57,221 nucleotides of DNA from Methylococcales bacterium (GTDB lineage Bacteria > Pseudomonadota > Gammaproteobacteria > Methylococcales > Methylomonadaceae), in the NCBI GenBank assembly GCA_028712795.1, contig JAQTPT010000021.1, forward strand, positions 1 through 57,221. Reading direction: 5' to 3'. Position numbers and translations under genes: made by a program. This document shows, piece after piece, positions 19,505-27,171 of this stretch; positions within the stretch are counted from its first letter, which is position 1; each line of letters opens with the position of its first letter. The notes below the pieces were generated by a model. That model was not told where the DNA came from. It saw only the letters and a program-made list of their open reading frames with translations, and searched no databases.

Positions 19505-19533
19505 ATCATACCCAATGCATAGGGTAGCGTAAA
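19505..19533 (-). promoter_or_regulatory. Candidate promoter of the OmpA-family gene
   Basis: On the minus strand TTTACG (19533-19528) and TATGAT (19510-19505) are separated by 17 bases, about 90 bases upstream of the start codon. This would give a leader of roughly 80 bases. Match to sigma-70 consensus is moderate. Confidence 0.45.
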
Positions 19534-19868
19534 AGCTACAACTTTTACAAATTATGCCACACTGTTTTCTGATATGTCACCATTTTTTGTATGTCAAGGT
19601 GAAATAAACACACTAAGCGTGGTTAATTAGTCTAATCCAGCCATTGTTCTCTAACATTAAGCGAGTGCGAATTACGTTATTGTTAACCAAAATACATCGC
19701 TGACTTTCATGGGGTCATCTTTACCAACCTATTGGTTACAAGTAGCAGGCTAAGCCATTATTGAAATTCCATTGGCATTTTATAAGTAATTAAAACGTTT
19801 TTAAACCCTTAAATCGGTGGACTTTAAAAAAATTGCAGCTCTATATATTGATCGTTAAGGCTCAGTTA

Positions 19869-19970
19869 AGGAACGAGCATGAAATAAGTTGAGCAACTTG
19901 GAACTCACATACCAATAATGCCGGGTTTATCGAAGCATGAACTTGATCAGGTTATTTCATGCTCGTTCCT
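19869..19970. mobile_element. 102-bp MITE-like element, copy 1
   Basis: A 102-bp unit with perfect 19-bp terminal inverted repeats (left end AGGAACGAGCATGAAATAA, right end its reverse complement). A second copy of the same length is at 51134-51235, with two mismatches seen over the unit. Both are flanked by TA on the left and AA on the right. It contains no transposase, so it would depend on one supplied in trans. It lies in the 751-bp gap between the OmpA-family gene and sirB2; an internal ATG opens only a short frame. Confidence 0.82.
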
Positions 19971-20131
19971 AATTTCAAAAGACCATCGTACTTTAACTTC
20001 GGGCAAGTGCTAATTCACTTTGATCGTAATTATGGCAGAAGGCAAGGCTCCACCACTCAATCCACCTGGAGGCAAACAGGGTCGTTTTAACCCAATTAAT
20101 TTAAGGTCTCTGTATTTGTGAGTGACATCTG

Positions 20132-20137
20132 TATAAT
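20132..20137 (+). promoter_or_regulatory. TATAAT -10 element before the SirB2 gene
   Basis: A perfect -10 hexamer lies 33 bases before the SirB2 start. The -35 region is not clear. Confidence 0.4.
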
Positions 20138-20170
20138 GCAAACCTTTAAACTCAACTTTTTGAGATTAAC

Positions 20171-20533
20171 ATGATTAAAATTTTTCACCTTACCTTTATC
20201 TTGCTATCCATTTTCAGTTTTGTAGGGCGGGTTATTTTGTCAGAAACGCATCCGTCAATCATTAAGCAAAAAGCATTCAAAATCGCGCCCCATGTGATTG
20301 ACACTCTATTGCTGGTCAGCGGCATCGCTCTGGTTTTCCAAGGGGGATGGCTATCCACTGAATATGGCTGGATTATTGCCAAAATAGTGGCTTTAATAGG
20401 CTATATCGGTTTAGGCGTGGTTGTTATGCGAAATCGCGGAACTACCCGATGGCTTGCTTTTGTTGGCGCAATGGCCTGTTTTGTTTATATCGGTATTGTC
20501 GCAGTTACCAAAAACGCTTTTTTCTTTTTTTAA
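20171..20533 (+). CDS. SirB2-family membrane protein
   Basis: 120 aa with four membrane helices (about 5-22, 40-60, 68-87 and 93-112). The start MIKIFHLTFILLSIFSFVGR and the HVIDTLLLVSGIAL segment are the SirB2 signature, with the conserved histidine pair in helices 1 and 2. The function of the family is unknown. It converges on the nucleoside-phosphorylase-like gene. Confidence 0.88.
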   Translation: MIKIFHLTFILLSIFSFVGRVILSETHPSIIKQKAFKIAPHVIDTLLLVSGIALVFQGGWLSTEYGWIIAKIVALIGYIGLGVVVMRNRGTTRWLAFVGAMACFVYIGIVAVTKNAFFFF

Positions 20534-20548
20534 GCCAACTCGCAACCA

Positions 20549-21373
20549 CTACAAATAAAAGTCTGCGCTGTCGATTTTTAGATTCAGCCACCTTAACACA
20601 TCCTTTCCGCTATGGAGCGAGGCCTCATTCAATTCAAGCGACTGCTGATCAGTGACCACATTCCAACGTGATAGCTGATTTTTTAATTGCATCCTCTCAT
20701 TGACGGTAAAATGATAACGGTCTATAAGCTGCCTGAAAAGTTTGGGTTCAGCCGTATTTAACGTCTCTGCCTTTGCTGCTACATGCTTCAGCAGCAATTC
20801 AACCGTAGCTAGGTTTACAGCTATTAATGCGGCAACCTGTTTAGGATGAATATTTTCGACAGCCGATAATTCATTATCTGAAATGATTTTGAGGCAAAAG
20901 ATCAACTCACTTGTAGAAAACCGCACCGCTGTTTCATAAAACGCGGCGGCTTCCATGTCGCAAAGATATGACTGATTGTAACTCAGCTGCGGCTTTGCGA
21001 AAGTCTGGATGGTGCCGGTAGGGCAAGATGATGATGTAATGACAGAAGGGAAGTAGTTTCTTTGGCTATCAACATCGATAATTTTATCGATTAAAAACAA
21101 GCTGCCCAATGGATAATACTTATGTCCAGCGATACCAATATTTAGCATAACCACCGGGCATTCAACTGTAGCGAACAGCGCTTGCGAATAAGCCACTCCT
21201 GCAGCCATCGCGCTTTTGCCAAGTCCTGTCACTGTCAAACAGATTTCATGATTTAAATAAACCATAAATGCTTGGATAGTGACATCTTTTTTTAAGTTGT
21301 AATGCTCTACTAAAGGCTTCGCCTCACAGGGCAATGCAGTGTAAATGAAAATCTTGCGTATAGGGTAGGACAT
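20549..21373 (-). CDS. Nucleoside phosphorylase/nucleosidase-superfamily protein
   Basis: 274 aa. The first 180 residues follow the PNP/MTA-SAH nucleosidase fold: strand IFIYTALPCEAKPLV, strand ICLTVTGLGKSAMAAGV, MLNIGIAGHKYYPLG, and the purine/ribose motif CDMEAAAFYETA with the following II(S)DN. Classical phosphate- or purine-binding residues around GIAG are partly retained. The C-terminal 90 residues are a helical extension of unknown role. The substrate cannot be told from sequence: MTA/SAH nucleosidase, a hopanoid-pathway HpnG-like enzyme or another phosphorylase are possible. Confidence 0.72.
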   Translation of the reverse strand: MSYPIRKIFIYTALPCEAKPLVEHYNLKKDVTIQAFMVYLNHEICLTVTGLGKSAMAAGVAYSQALFATVECPVVMLNIGIAGHKYYPLGSLFLIDKIIDVDSQRNYFPSVITSSSCPTGTIQTFAKPQLSYNQSYLCDMEAAAFYETAVRFSTSELIFCLKIISDNELSAVENIHPKQVAALIAVNLATVELLLKHVAAKAETLNTAEPKLFRQLIDRYHFTVNERMQLKNQLSRWNVVTDQQSLELNEASLHSGKDVLRWLNLKIDSADFYL

Positions 21374-22624
21374 AACTTAAGAGGTTTTCTCGCTTTTGTT
21401 AAAAATTTTATTGATGCTTTCACTATATACGATAAAACAACCTAATCCAAGCGCAGTATTGATAAGTTCTTTGCGGGAAACTTCCTAATAAAACTGAAAT
21501 AAAAAACGGTCACCAAATTTAAGACGAGACAAGTATTTAAAGCCTGAATTCAATAAAACTCCGCCTTGGCTTGGTCAAGTGAGTACCTTAAGCAAATCAC
21601 TAAACATGTTTATCAGAGCTTTTCCGATTATTTTTACCTATACCCGTCTGTTTTCACTTAAATTGAGGACGCTATATTTTTAGCCGCCATTTTTTCCGGT
21701 TTATTTTTATACGTCTGTGGTGAACAAAAACTGGGCCAACGAGCGCGGCAATGGTTTGTATAATTTTTTGCACTCTTTCATGACAGGAAAAATCGGCATT
21801 ATGGCCTGTATTCTGGCCATTTTTCTTATTAGTAAATGCCATGCTTAATTACCTGGATTAACGGGTAATGAACGTGACCTACACCATAGCCAGCGGGAAA
21901 ACAATGCATGGAATGCTGTTACTGCCTATAGTCTGGTGGACGGTATCGTTCTGGCGATGTGCCGCGAATACACGTTATAAAATTTAGAGCAGTGCCGCAT
22001 CACTACCACGCTTTATTTGTTCCTGGAATATATCTTACGCTTTATTATTAGCGCTCAATACCCCAATACCTTCTTTGACTGTCGACTATTGATCATGGAG
22101 TACGGCGACTGTTTGTAAAGCAACACTAAAACCCCGCTTACACAGGTAAATTGCTTCTCGGGAAGCTCAATATAATCACAATATGTGCATTATTTGGAAA
22201 CAATAATTAAATAATATACATTATTTGTGCATATAAATGATATAATCGCACTCAATTGAGCCCTTTAGATAGTTCAAAACCCCAAAATTTGGGTTGATCA
22301 CCATTTCATCTTTCGCTCATAAATAATTAATAAAAAGCTGAAGCCCTTGATCATCATGGCCTACAGGGATTTTAAACAGCAGTTCAATACAACTCATCGA
22401 ATATTTGGCGCGAGTTTTGCTTTTCTTTAATAATAAGGAGGATAAGTGAGCTTTAATCAACGGATAAATCAAAGGCTACTTATTTTAGGTCATTAAGTAT
22501 TTGTTAATGTCGGATACTTATAATTAGATAGTGACAACATTTGGAAAGCAACTTTTGTCATCAAACTGTCATTAACATTACTTAAGATTATTATGCATAT
22601 CAGCTTTAGGAAGAGGAAAAGACA
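21374..22624. other. 1.25-kb stretch without an intact gene, partly decayed coding sequence
   Basis: No long open frame on either strand. Between about 21680 and 22110, patches in shifting frames look protein-like: GLFLYVCGEQKLGQRARQWF, then TGKIGIMACILAIFLIS (membrane-like), then WNAVTAYSLVDGIVLAMC. Stops and frame changes separate them, as expected of a decayed membrane-protein gene. The family is not recognised. The rest is A+T-rich, especially 22180-22260. Confidence 0.4.
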
Positions 22625-23671
22625 ATGTTAAGCCCAGCTTCTTTACTTGAATTCAATTTCAGATGGTCGACGATGATGCCAGGCGAAGTACTGGCATTAA
22701 CATTACTCATGGTTTTCGCCACACTGGCGACCGTTGAATTTTTCGCGCCAAGAGAAAAACTGCCAAAAAAACATTTGCGCCAGTCCTATCAAACAAACTT
22801 CAGTCTGTTTATTGTTAATAGTATTGCGCTTTCTTTAGTGTCGGCTTCATCTTTATTGGCAATAGCCGAACGCTATTCAGACAAGGGACTCCTTAAAACA
22901 CTATCCAGTCCGGCATGGAAAGCAGTCTTGTCATTTTTAATGCTCGATTTATTAGTGTATCTCTGGCACAAAGCCTGTCACAGCTTTGATGGTCTTTGGA
23001 TGTTTCACAGGGTGCATCATAACGATCCTTATTTAAATATTACAACATCATTTCGCATACATTTTCTTGAACTTGTCTCCACCAGTTTTCTGAAAGCGAC
23101 TCTAATTATCCTGTTAGGTATTGAACAAACAATGGTGTTAACGAGTGAAGCAATCATGACCCTGTTTATAATGTTTCATCACACGAACATTTCCTTCGTA
23201 GGCGAGAAATTACTGGGATATGTCATTATCGTTCCCGCACTGCACCGGACTCACCATTCATCGCAGCGGAGCGAGCATGACAGTAACTATGGCGCTGTGT
23301 TGTCGCTATGGGATCGGCTTTTTGGCACCTTATCAGAGCTAAAATCAGCTGAAATAGGCATTAAAGGAAGTTCACCGCAGGATCTTATCAACCTGATAAA
23401 ATTCGGTTTTGGCTTCACACTGCCAACATCGTCAACCGTTAAACCCATTAATATAGATGCCATGATCGCTGAAGCCGCTTATTATAAAGCAGAAAAACGC
23501 GGTTTTTCTCCTGGCAATGACATTCGTGACTGGCTTGAAGCAAAAAGAGAAATAATCGCCCTGGTTTACGGAGAACATCCGGTTAAAAACATTTTTAAAC
23601 GTAAACATCAACATAGATTCCTTAAATTCATGGGCTTTAGTATGGATCATAAACGCATACAGTATTTTTAA
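22625..23671 (+). CDS. Sterol-desaturase/fatty-acid-hydroxylase superfamily protein
   Basis: Membrane di-iron oxygenase, 348 aa. The three histidine boxes are complete: HxxxH at 115/119 (WHKACH), HxxHH at 128/131/132 (FHRVHH) and HxxHH at 207/210/211 (HRTHH). Membrane helices lie before box 1 (two to three) and between boxes 2 and 3. An AGAGGAAAAG ribosome site precedes the ATG. Family members hydroxylate or desaturate lipids or sterols; the substrate here is unknown. The C-terminal 80 residues are soluble. It stands alone, with decayed DNA on both sides. Confidence 0.88.
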   Translation: MLSPASLLEFNFRWSTMMPGEVLALTLLMVFATLATVEFFAPREKLPKKHLRQSYQTNFSLFIVNSIALSLVSASSLLAIAERYSDKGLLKTLSSPAWKAVLSFLMLDLLVYLWHKACHSFDGLWMFHRVHHNDPYLNITTSFRIHFLELVSTSFLKATLIILLGIEQTMVLTSEAIMTLFIMFHHTNISFVGEKLLGYVIIVPALHRTHHSSQRSEHDSNYGAVLSLWDRLFGTLSELKSAEIGIKGSSPQDLINLIKFGFGFTLPTSSTVKPINIDAMIAEAAYYKAEKRGFSPGNDIRDWLEAKREIIALVYGEHPVKNIFKRKHQHRFLKFMGFSMDHKRIQYF

Positions 23672-24045
23672 GGTTTGTAGGCCTACGTACTTAGGCACTT
23701 ATCCGACCAATAAATTCGGGGCGTCTAACATTCCGGTATTCAATTTAAAGGATAGGCTTAAACTCGATGTTCAAGTTTTTAATTCTTGATTTTAAAGAAT
23801 CCTGCTAAATCGGGCTGTGCAGCCATAAGAGCAATCATGTAGCACCTGGACGCATTGACGAAAACACCTTGATTTATCTCGGGCCGTCTCAGTCAAGCAA
23901 AAAAACTTGGCCATCGAGTTAAACAAACAAGCCAATAAAATAAGATCTTGTAACGGTAGCCCAACCCGGACAAGCCGGTACCAAAACGGGTAAACTAAGC
24001 TTCACATTATTGTTTTACTGTGAGGACTTTGGTTATGCCACACTG

Positions 24046-24175
24046 CTAACCGAGCGTTATAAAAATAATCTACAGGGCGTCCTTTCCTGCTATGACCGGA
24101 TTGTCTTACGGGTACCTTGCCCAGCGCTCGCTATCCCCAAGGCCTGACGAGTTATTTCCATGCCCGGAAGCCAAC
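24046..24175 (+). pseudogene. Decayed gene fragment, family unknown
   Basis: In the 717-bp gap between the hydroxylase and wzm. One frame reads LTERYKNNLQGVLSCYDRIV then LR. After a one-base loss near 24112 the next frame reads GTLPSARYPQGLTSYFHARK. The joined text looks like the N-terminal part of a conserved protein, perhaps one carried by mobile elements; I cannot name it. The remainder of 23672-24388 shows no gene. Confidence 0.45.
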
Positions 24176-24388
24176 AGAGAAGCAACTTGTTGTCGTCAGT
24201 TACACAATTAGCGCCGAATGTGTATCTTCATCTAACTGTTTTAGTGCGATTGTCTGTTTTACAGCGTTTTATGTAATGACTTAATTGCCGTTTACAGCTT
24301 ATAATTAGCAATTTTGTTCGGTAGCATATTCCGGTCATCGCGGGGCCGCCTAATTGCTGTTAGTTAGTATTCAGAAGGGAGTTTCCTA

Positions 24389-25183
24389 GTGAAGGGTATG
24401 CTGCTCGCCGCTTGGCGTTATCGATTTTTTATTATTTCTTCCATTAAAACAGAGCTGAGAAGCAAGTTTGTGCGTAGCCGTTTAGGCGGGCTGTGGATGA
24501 TTCTAAATCCGCTGTCACAGGTGCTCATTTTCGCCTTTGTACTCTCAGCGGTATTGTCTGCCAAATTACCGGGTATTAACAACCAATATGCCTATGCCAT
24601 CTACTTGATGGCCGGCACCTTGGGCTGGTCGCTTTTTGCCGAAATTGTCAACCGCTGCCTGACCCTGTTCATCGACAACGGCAATATTCTTAAGAAACTG
24701 GTATTCCCAAAGATTGCTTTGCCGCTTATTGTCACTGGTAGTGCTTTGGTTAACAACGCTCTGCTTTTTGTCGCAATTTTATTGATTTTTGGCGTTTTAG
24801 GGCATTTGCCCAGTATGGCCCTTATATGGCTACCCGCATTAATGATCATTAATATCGCCTTTGCGCTTGGCTTGGGCTTGGGCTTGGGCGTACTCAATGT
24901 CTTTATCCGTGATATCGGACAAATTGTGCCGGTAATGATGCAATTTTTGTATTGGTTTACCCCCATCGTTTACATGGCCGACATCATTCCTGAGCAATAC
25001 CGGCATTGGCTGGCATTTAACCCCATGATTCCTATAATTGTCGGCTATCAAAACATTCTGCTATACAATAAAGAACCGGAATGGGCTGGTATGGGTGTTA
25101 TCACGCTCATTGCGGTTATGTTGCTGGCTTTTTCCTTGCTCCTGTTTCGAAAAGCCAGTCCTGAAATGGTAGACCAACTATGA
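24389..25183 (+). CDS. ABC-2 polysaccharide export permease (Wzm-like), exporter 1
   Basis: 264 aa integral membrane protein with about six helices. The cytoplasmic start (RYRFFIISSIKTELRSKFVR then SRLGGLWMILNPL) is the amphipathic segment typical of Wzm/KpsM permeases. The last helices carry the PIVYMADIIPEQYRHW loop before a conserved FNPM. The start is a GTG at 24389 with AAGGGAG 8 bases upstream. It would form the channel for an undecaprenyl-linked glycan. Its ATPase partner is 770 bases downstream, past a broken DUF1640 gene, an unusual separation for a wzm-wzt pair. Confidence 0.9.
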   Translation: MKGMLLAAWRYRFFIISSIKTELRSKFVRSRLGGLWMILNPLSQVLIFAFVLSAVLSAKLPGINNQYAYAIYLMAGTLGWSLFAEIVNRCLTLFIDNGNILKKLVFPKIALPLIVTGSALVNNALLFVAILLIFGVLGHLPSMALIWLPALMIINIAFALGLGLGLGVLNVFIRDIGQIVPVMMQFLYWFTPIVYMADIIPEQYRHWLAFNPMIPIIVGYQNILLYNKEPEWAGMGVITLIAVMLLAFSLLLFRKASPEMVDQL

Positions 25184-25243
25184 GCGACCAAAAACATGGC
25201 TAAAAAATTAGGCTCCAAAATATCATAAGAGGAAGTTTAGAGC

Positions 25244-25613
25244 ATGAGCAGCATCGTATTAGATACATTGGATTACGCCACCCAACTCAAGGCTGGCGGA
25301 TTCACCGAGCAACAGGCTGAGACGCAAGCGCTCGATCGCTGAAATAGTCGAAAAGCAATTGGCTACCAGGCAAGATGTTGCCACCCACGAAGCCGAAATA
25401 AAACGGGACATCCATGTGTCTGAAAATCGTTTGGAAGCCAGGGTAAAAGAACTTGAGATATTGCTTCGTAAGAATGTGGAGATATTGCATGCGGAAACAA
25501 AAAGAGACCTTGCAGAAACAAAGGCCGAACTCGTCCGCTGGGTGGTAGGCGTTGGCATTCTTCAGCTGGCGATTACAACAGCCCTGCTTCTTAAGTTGGT
25601 TAATCAAATCTGA
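25244..25613 (+). pseudogene. DUF1640 (CCDC90-like) gene with frameshift
   Basis: From the ATG at 25244 the frame reads MSSIVLDTLDYATQLKAGG and FTEQQAETQA, then breaks at about 25331. The next frame continues SIAEIVEKQLATRQDVATHE, a coiled-coil stretch, and a C-terminal membrane helix (VVGVGILQLAITTALLLKL) to the stop at 25613. Joined, this is a complete DUF1640 protein of about 122 aa: N-terminal FTxxQA helix, coiled coil and membrane anchor. One extra base or two missing bases would explain the break. It lies between wzm and wzt of exporter 1. Confidence 0.75.
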
Positions 25614-25654
25614 TCTGGATAGGGATCAACACAAATCATAACCGCGTCATTGCC

Positions 25655-25710
25655 ATTCCGGCAGGGATTTACGTCAGGCTATCCTATTCCTGACAGATTT
25701 GTGCCGGAAT
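25655..25710. repeat. REP-like palindrome ATTCCGGC...GCCGGAAT
   Basis: Inverted repeat of 8 bp (25655-25662 and 25703-25710) with an inner TCAGG/CCTGA pair. A second related stretch (GAATCCCTGCACTCCATGCC near 25800) looks like the same class of dispersed palindromic repeat. It fills the gap before wzt. Confidence 0.5.
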
Positions 25711-25950
25711 CCGGATTATACGGATGTAAAAAAAAATTATAAGAAGGGTTCATGTATCTAAAAATTAGGATGGCGACATTGTATATGCCAGCCATGGCAA
25801 CTGAATCCCTGCACTCCATGCCGGGATGACGAGTTGTATAGATGCTAGTACTCGGTTGGAAAATGAACGGGTGGAAAACTTTCACCAGTACGATAAATTA
25901 AAACATATCATATATAAAGAAAAAACAATGAGAAATAGGGCAGAACAACT

Positions 25951-27171
25951 ATGAGCGGAGAACTGCTCGTAAAAAATCTGGGTAAGTCCTACCGCCAGTG
26001 GGGCAGCGAATGGCGACGAATGGCTTCGTGGTTTTCACCCTTTATACGCCCCCGTGAAGAGCATTGGGTGCTTAAAAATATCAACTTTTCGGTAGGCTCC
26101 GGCGAAACGGTTGGCATTGTCGGCCAAAATGGCGCTGGCAAAAGCACCTTGCTCAAGCTTATCACCGGCACTACCAGTGCCACTGAAGGTCAAGTTCAGT
26201 TGCGTGGCAGCGTGGCAGCTATTTTAGAGTTGGGCATGGGCTTCAATCCGGATCTTACGGGCAGGGAAAATGCTTACCATGCTGCAGGACTAATGGGGCA
26301 CAGCCAAGCCGTCATCAAACAATCAATGCCTGAGATTGAAGACTTTGCTGAAGTGGGGGAATATTTTGACCAACCCGTGCGAACTTATTCCAGTGGCATG
26401 CAAATGCGTGTGACATTTAGTGTAGCCACTGCGTTTAAACCTGATCTGTTGATTGTGGATGAAGCGCTATCGGTGGGTGACAGCTATTTCCAGCACAAAA
26501 GCTTTAGCCGGATTCGGGAATTTCAGAGCCAAGGGTGTTCGCTGCTGATTGTCAGCCACGACCGGTCGGCAGTGCAGGCGTTGTGTGATAGAGCAATTTT
26601 ACTGGAACAAGGTTGTATGATTAAAGATGGCGACCCAGAAGAGGTGATGGATTTTTACAACGCCTTAATTGCTGAAAAAGAGAACCTCAAGGTTGACTAT
26701 ATTCAGCACTCCTCGGGAAAAGTGCAAACGATATCGGGTACTGGCGAGGTTACCTTAGCCAGTATTCAATTGCTTAATTCTGAAGGACAAGCGGCTGAGT
26801 TTGTTGATGTAGGCGAGGCTGTGGAATTGGTTGTGCGCGTGCAGGTTAACGCCAATATCCCCCAGCTTGTGTTTGGTTACATGATAAAAGACCGTCTTGG
26901 TCAAAGTGTATTTGGCACAAACACATGGCACACCAAGCAGGTGTTGCTGGCTGCTAAGGCGGGGGCAGCCATCGAATATCGCGTTGCGTTTGCAATGAAT
27001 TTGGGGCCCGGAAGTTACTCGATCGCTATTGCGTTACATGCACAGGGCGACCATATCGCCAATAATTATGAATGGCGAGACTTGGCCTGCGTATTTCATG
27101 TGGTCAATCTCAATAAAATTGAGTTTATTGGCTCAGCCTGGCTGGCGCCTAAGATTGAGGTACATCAATAA
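25951..27171 (+). CDS. Polysaccharide export ABC ATPase with C-terminal glycan-binding-type domain (Wzt-like), exporter 1
   Basis: 406 aa. The nucleotide-binding domain spans residues 1-245: Walker A GQNGAGKST, signature YSSGMQM, Walker B LLIVDEALSVGD and the SHD switch. Residues about 265-400 form a beta-rich extension containing VFGYMIKDRLGQSVFG followed by TNTW. This kind of extension in Wzt of E. coli O8/O9a binds the modified end of the finished chain. Its presence predicts recognition of a capped glycan. The stop overlaps the next start (TAATG), linking it to the methyltransferase-glycosyltransferase gene. Confidence 0.92.
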   Translation: MSGELLVKNLGKSYRQWGSEWRRMASWFSPFIRPREEHWVLKNINFSVGSGETVGIVGQNGAGKSTLLKLITGTTSATEGQVQLRGSVAAILELGMGFNPDLTGRENAYHAAGLMGHSQAVIKQSMPEIEDFAEVGEYFDQPVRTYSSGMQMRVTFSVATAFKPDLLIVDEALSVGDSYFQHKSFSRIREFQSQGCSLLIVSHDRSAVQALCDRAILLEQGCMIKDGDPEEVMDFYNALIAEKENLKVDYIQHSSGKVQTISGTGEVTLASIQLLNSEGQAAEFVDVGEAVELVVRVQVNANIPQLVFGYMIKDRLGQSVFGTNTWHTKQVLLAAKAGAAIEYRVAFAMNLGPGSYSIAIALHAQGDHIANNYEWRDLACVFHVVNLNKIEFIGSAWLAPKIEVHQ

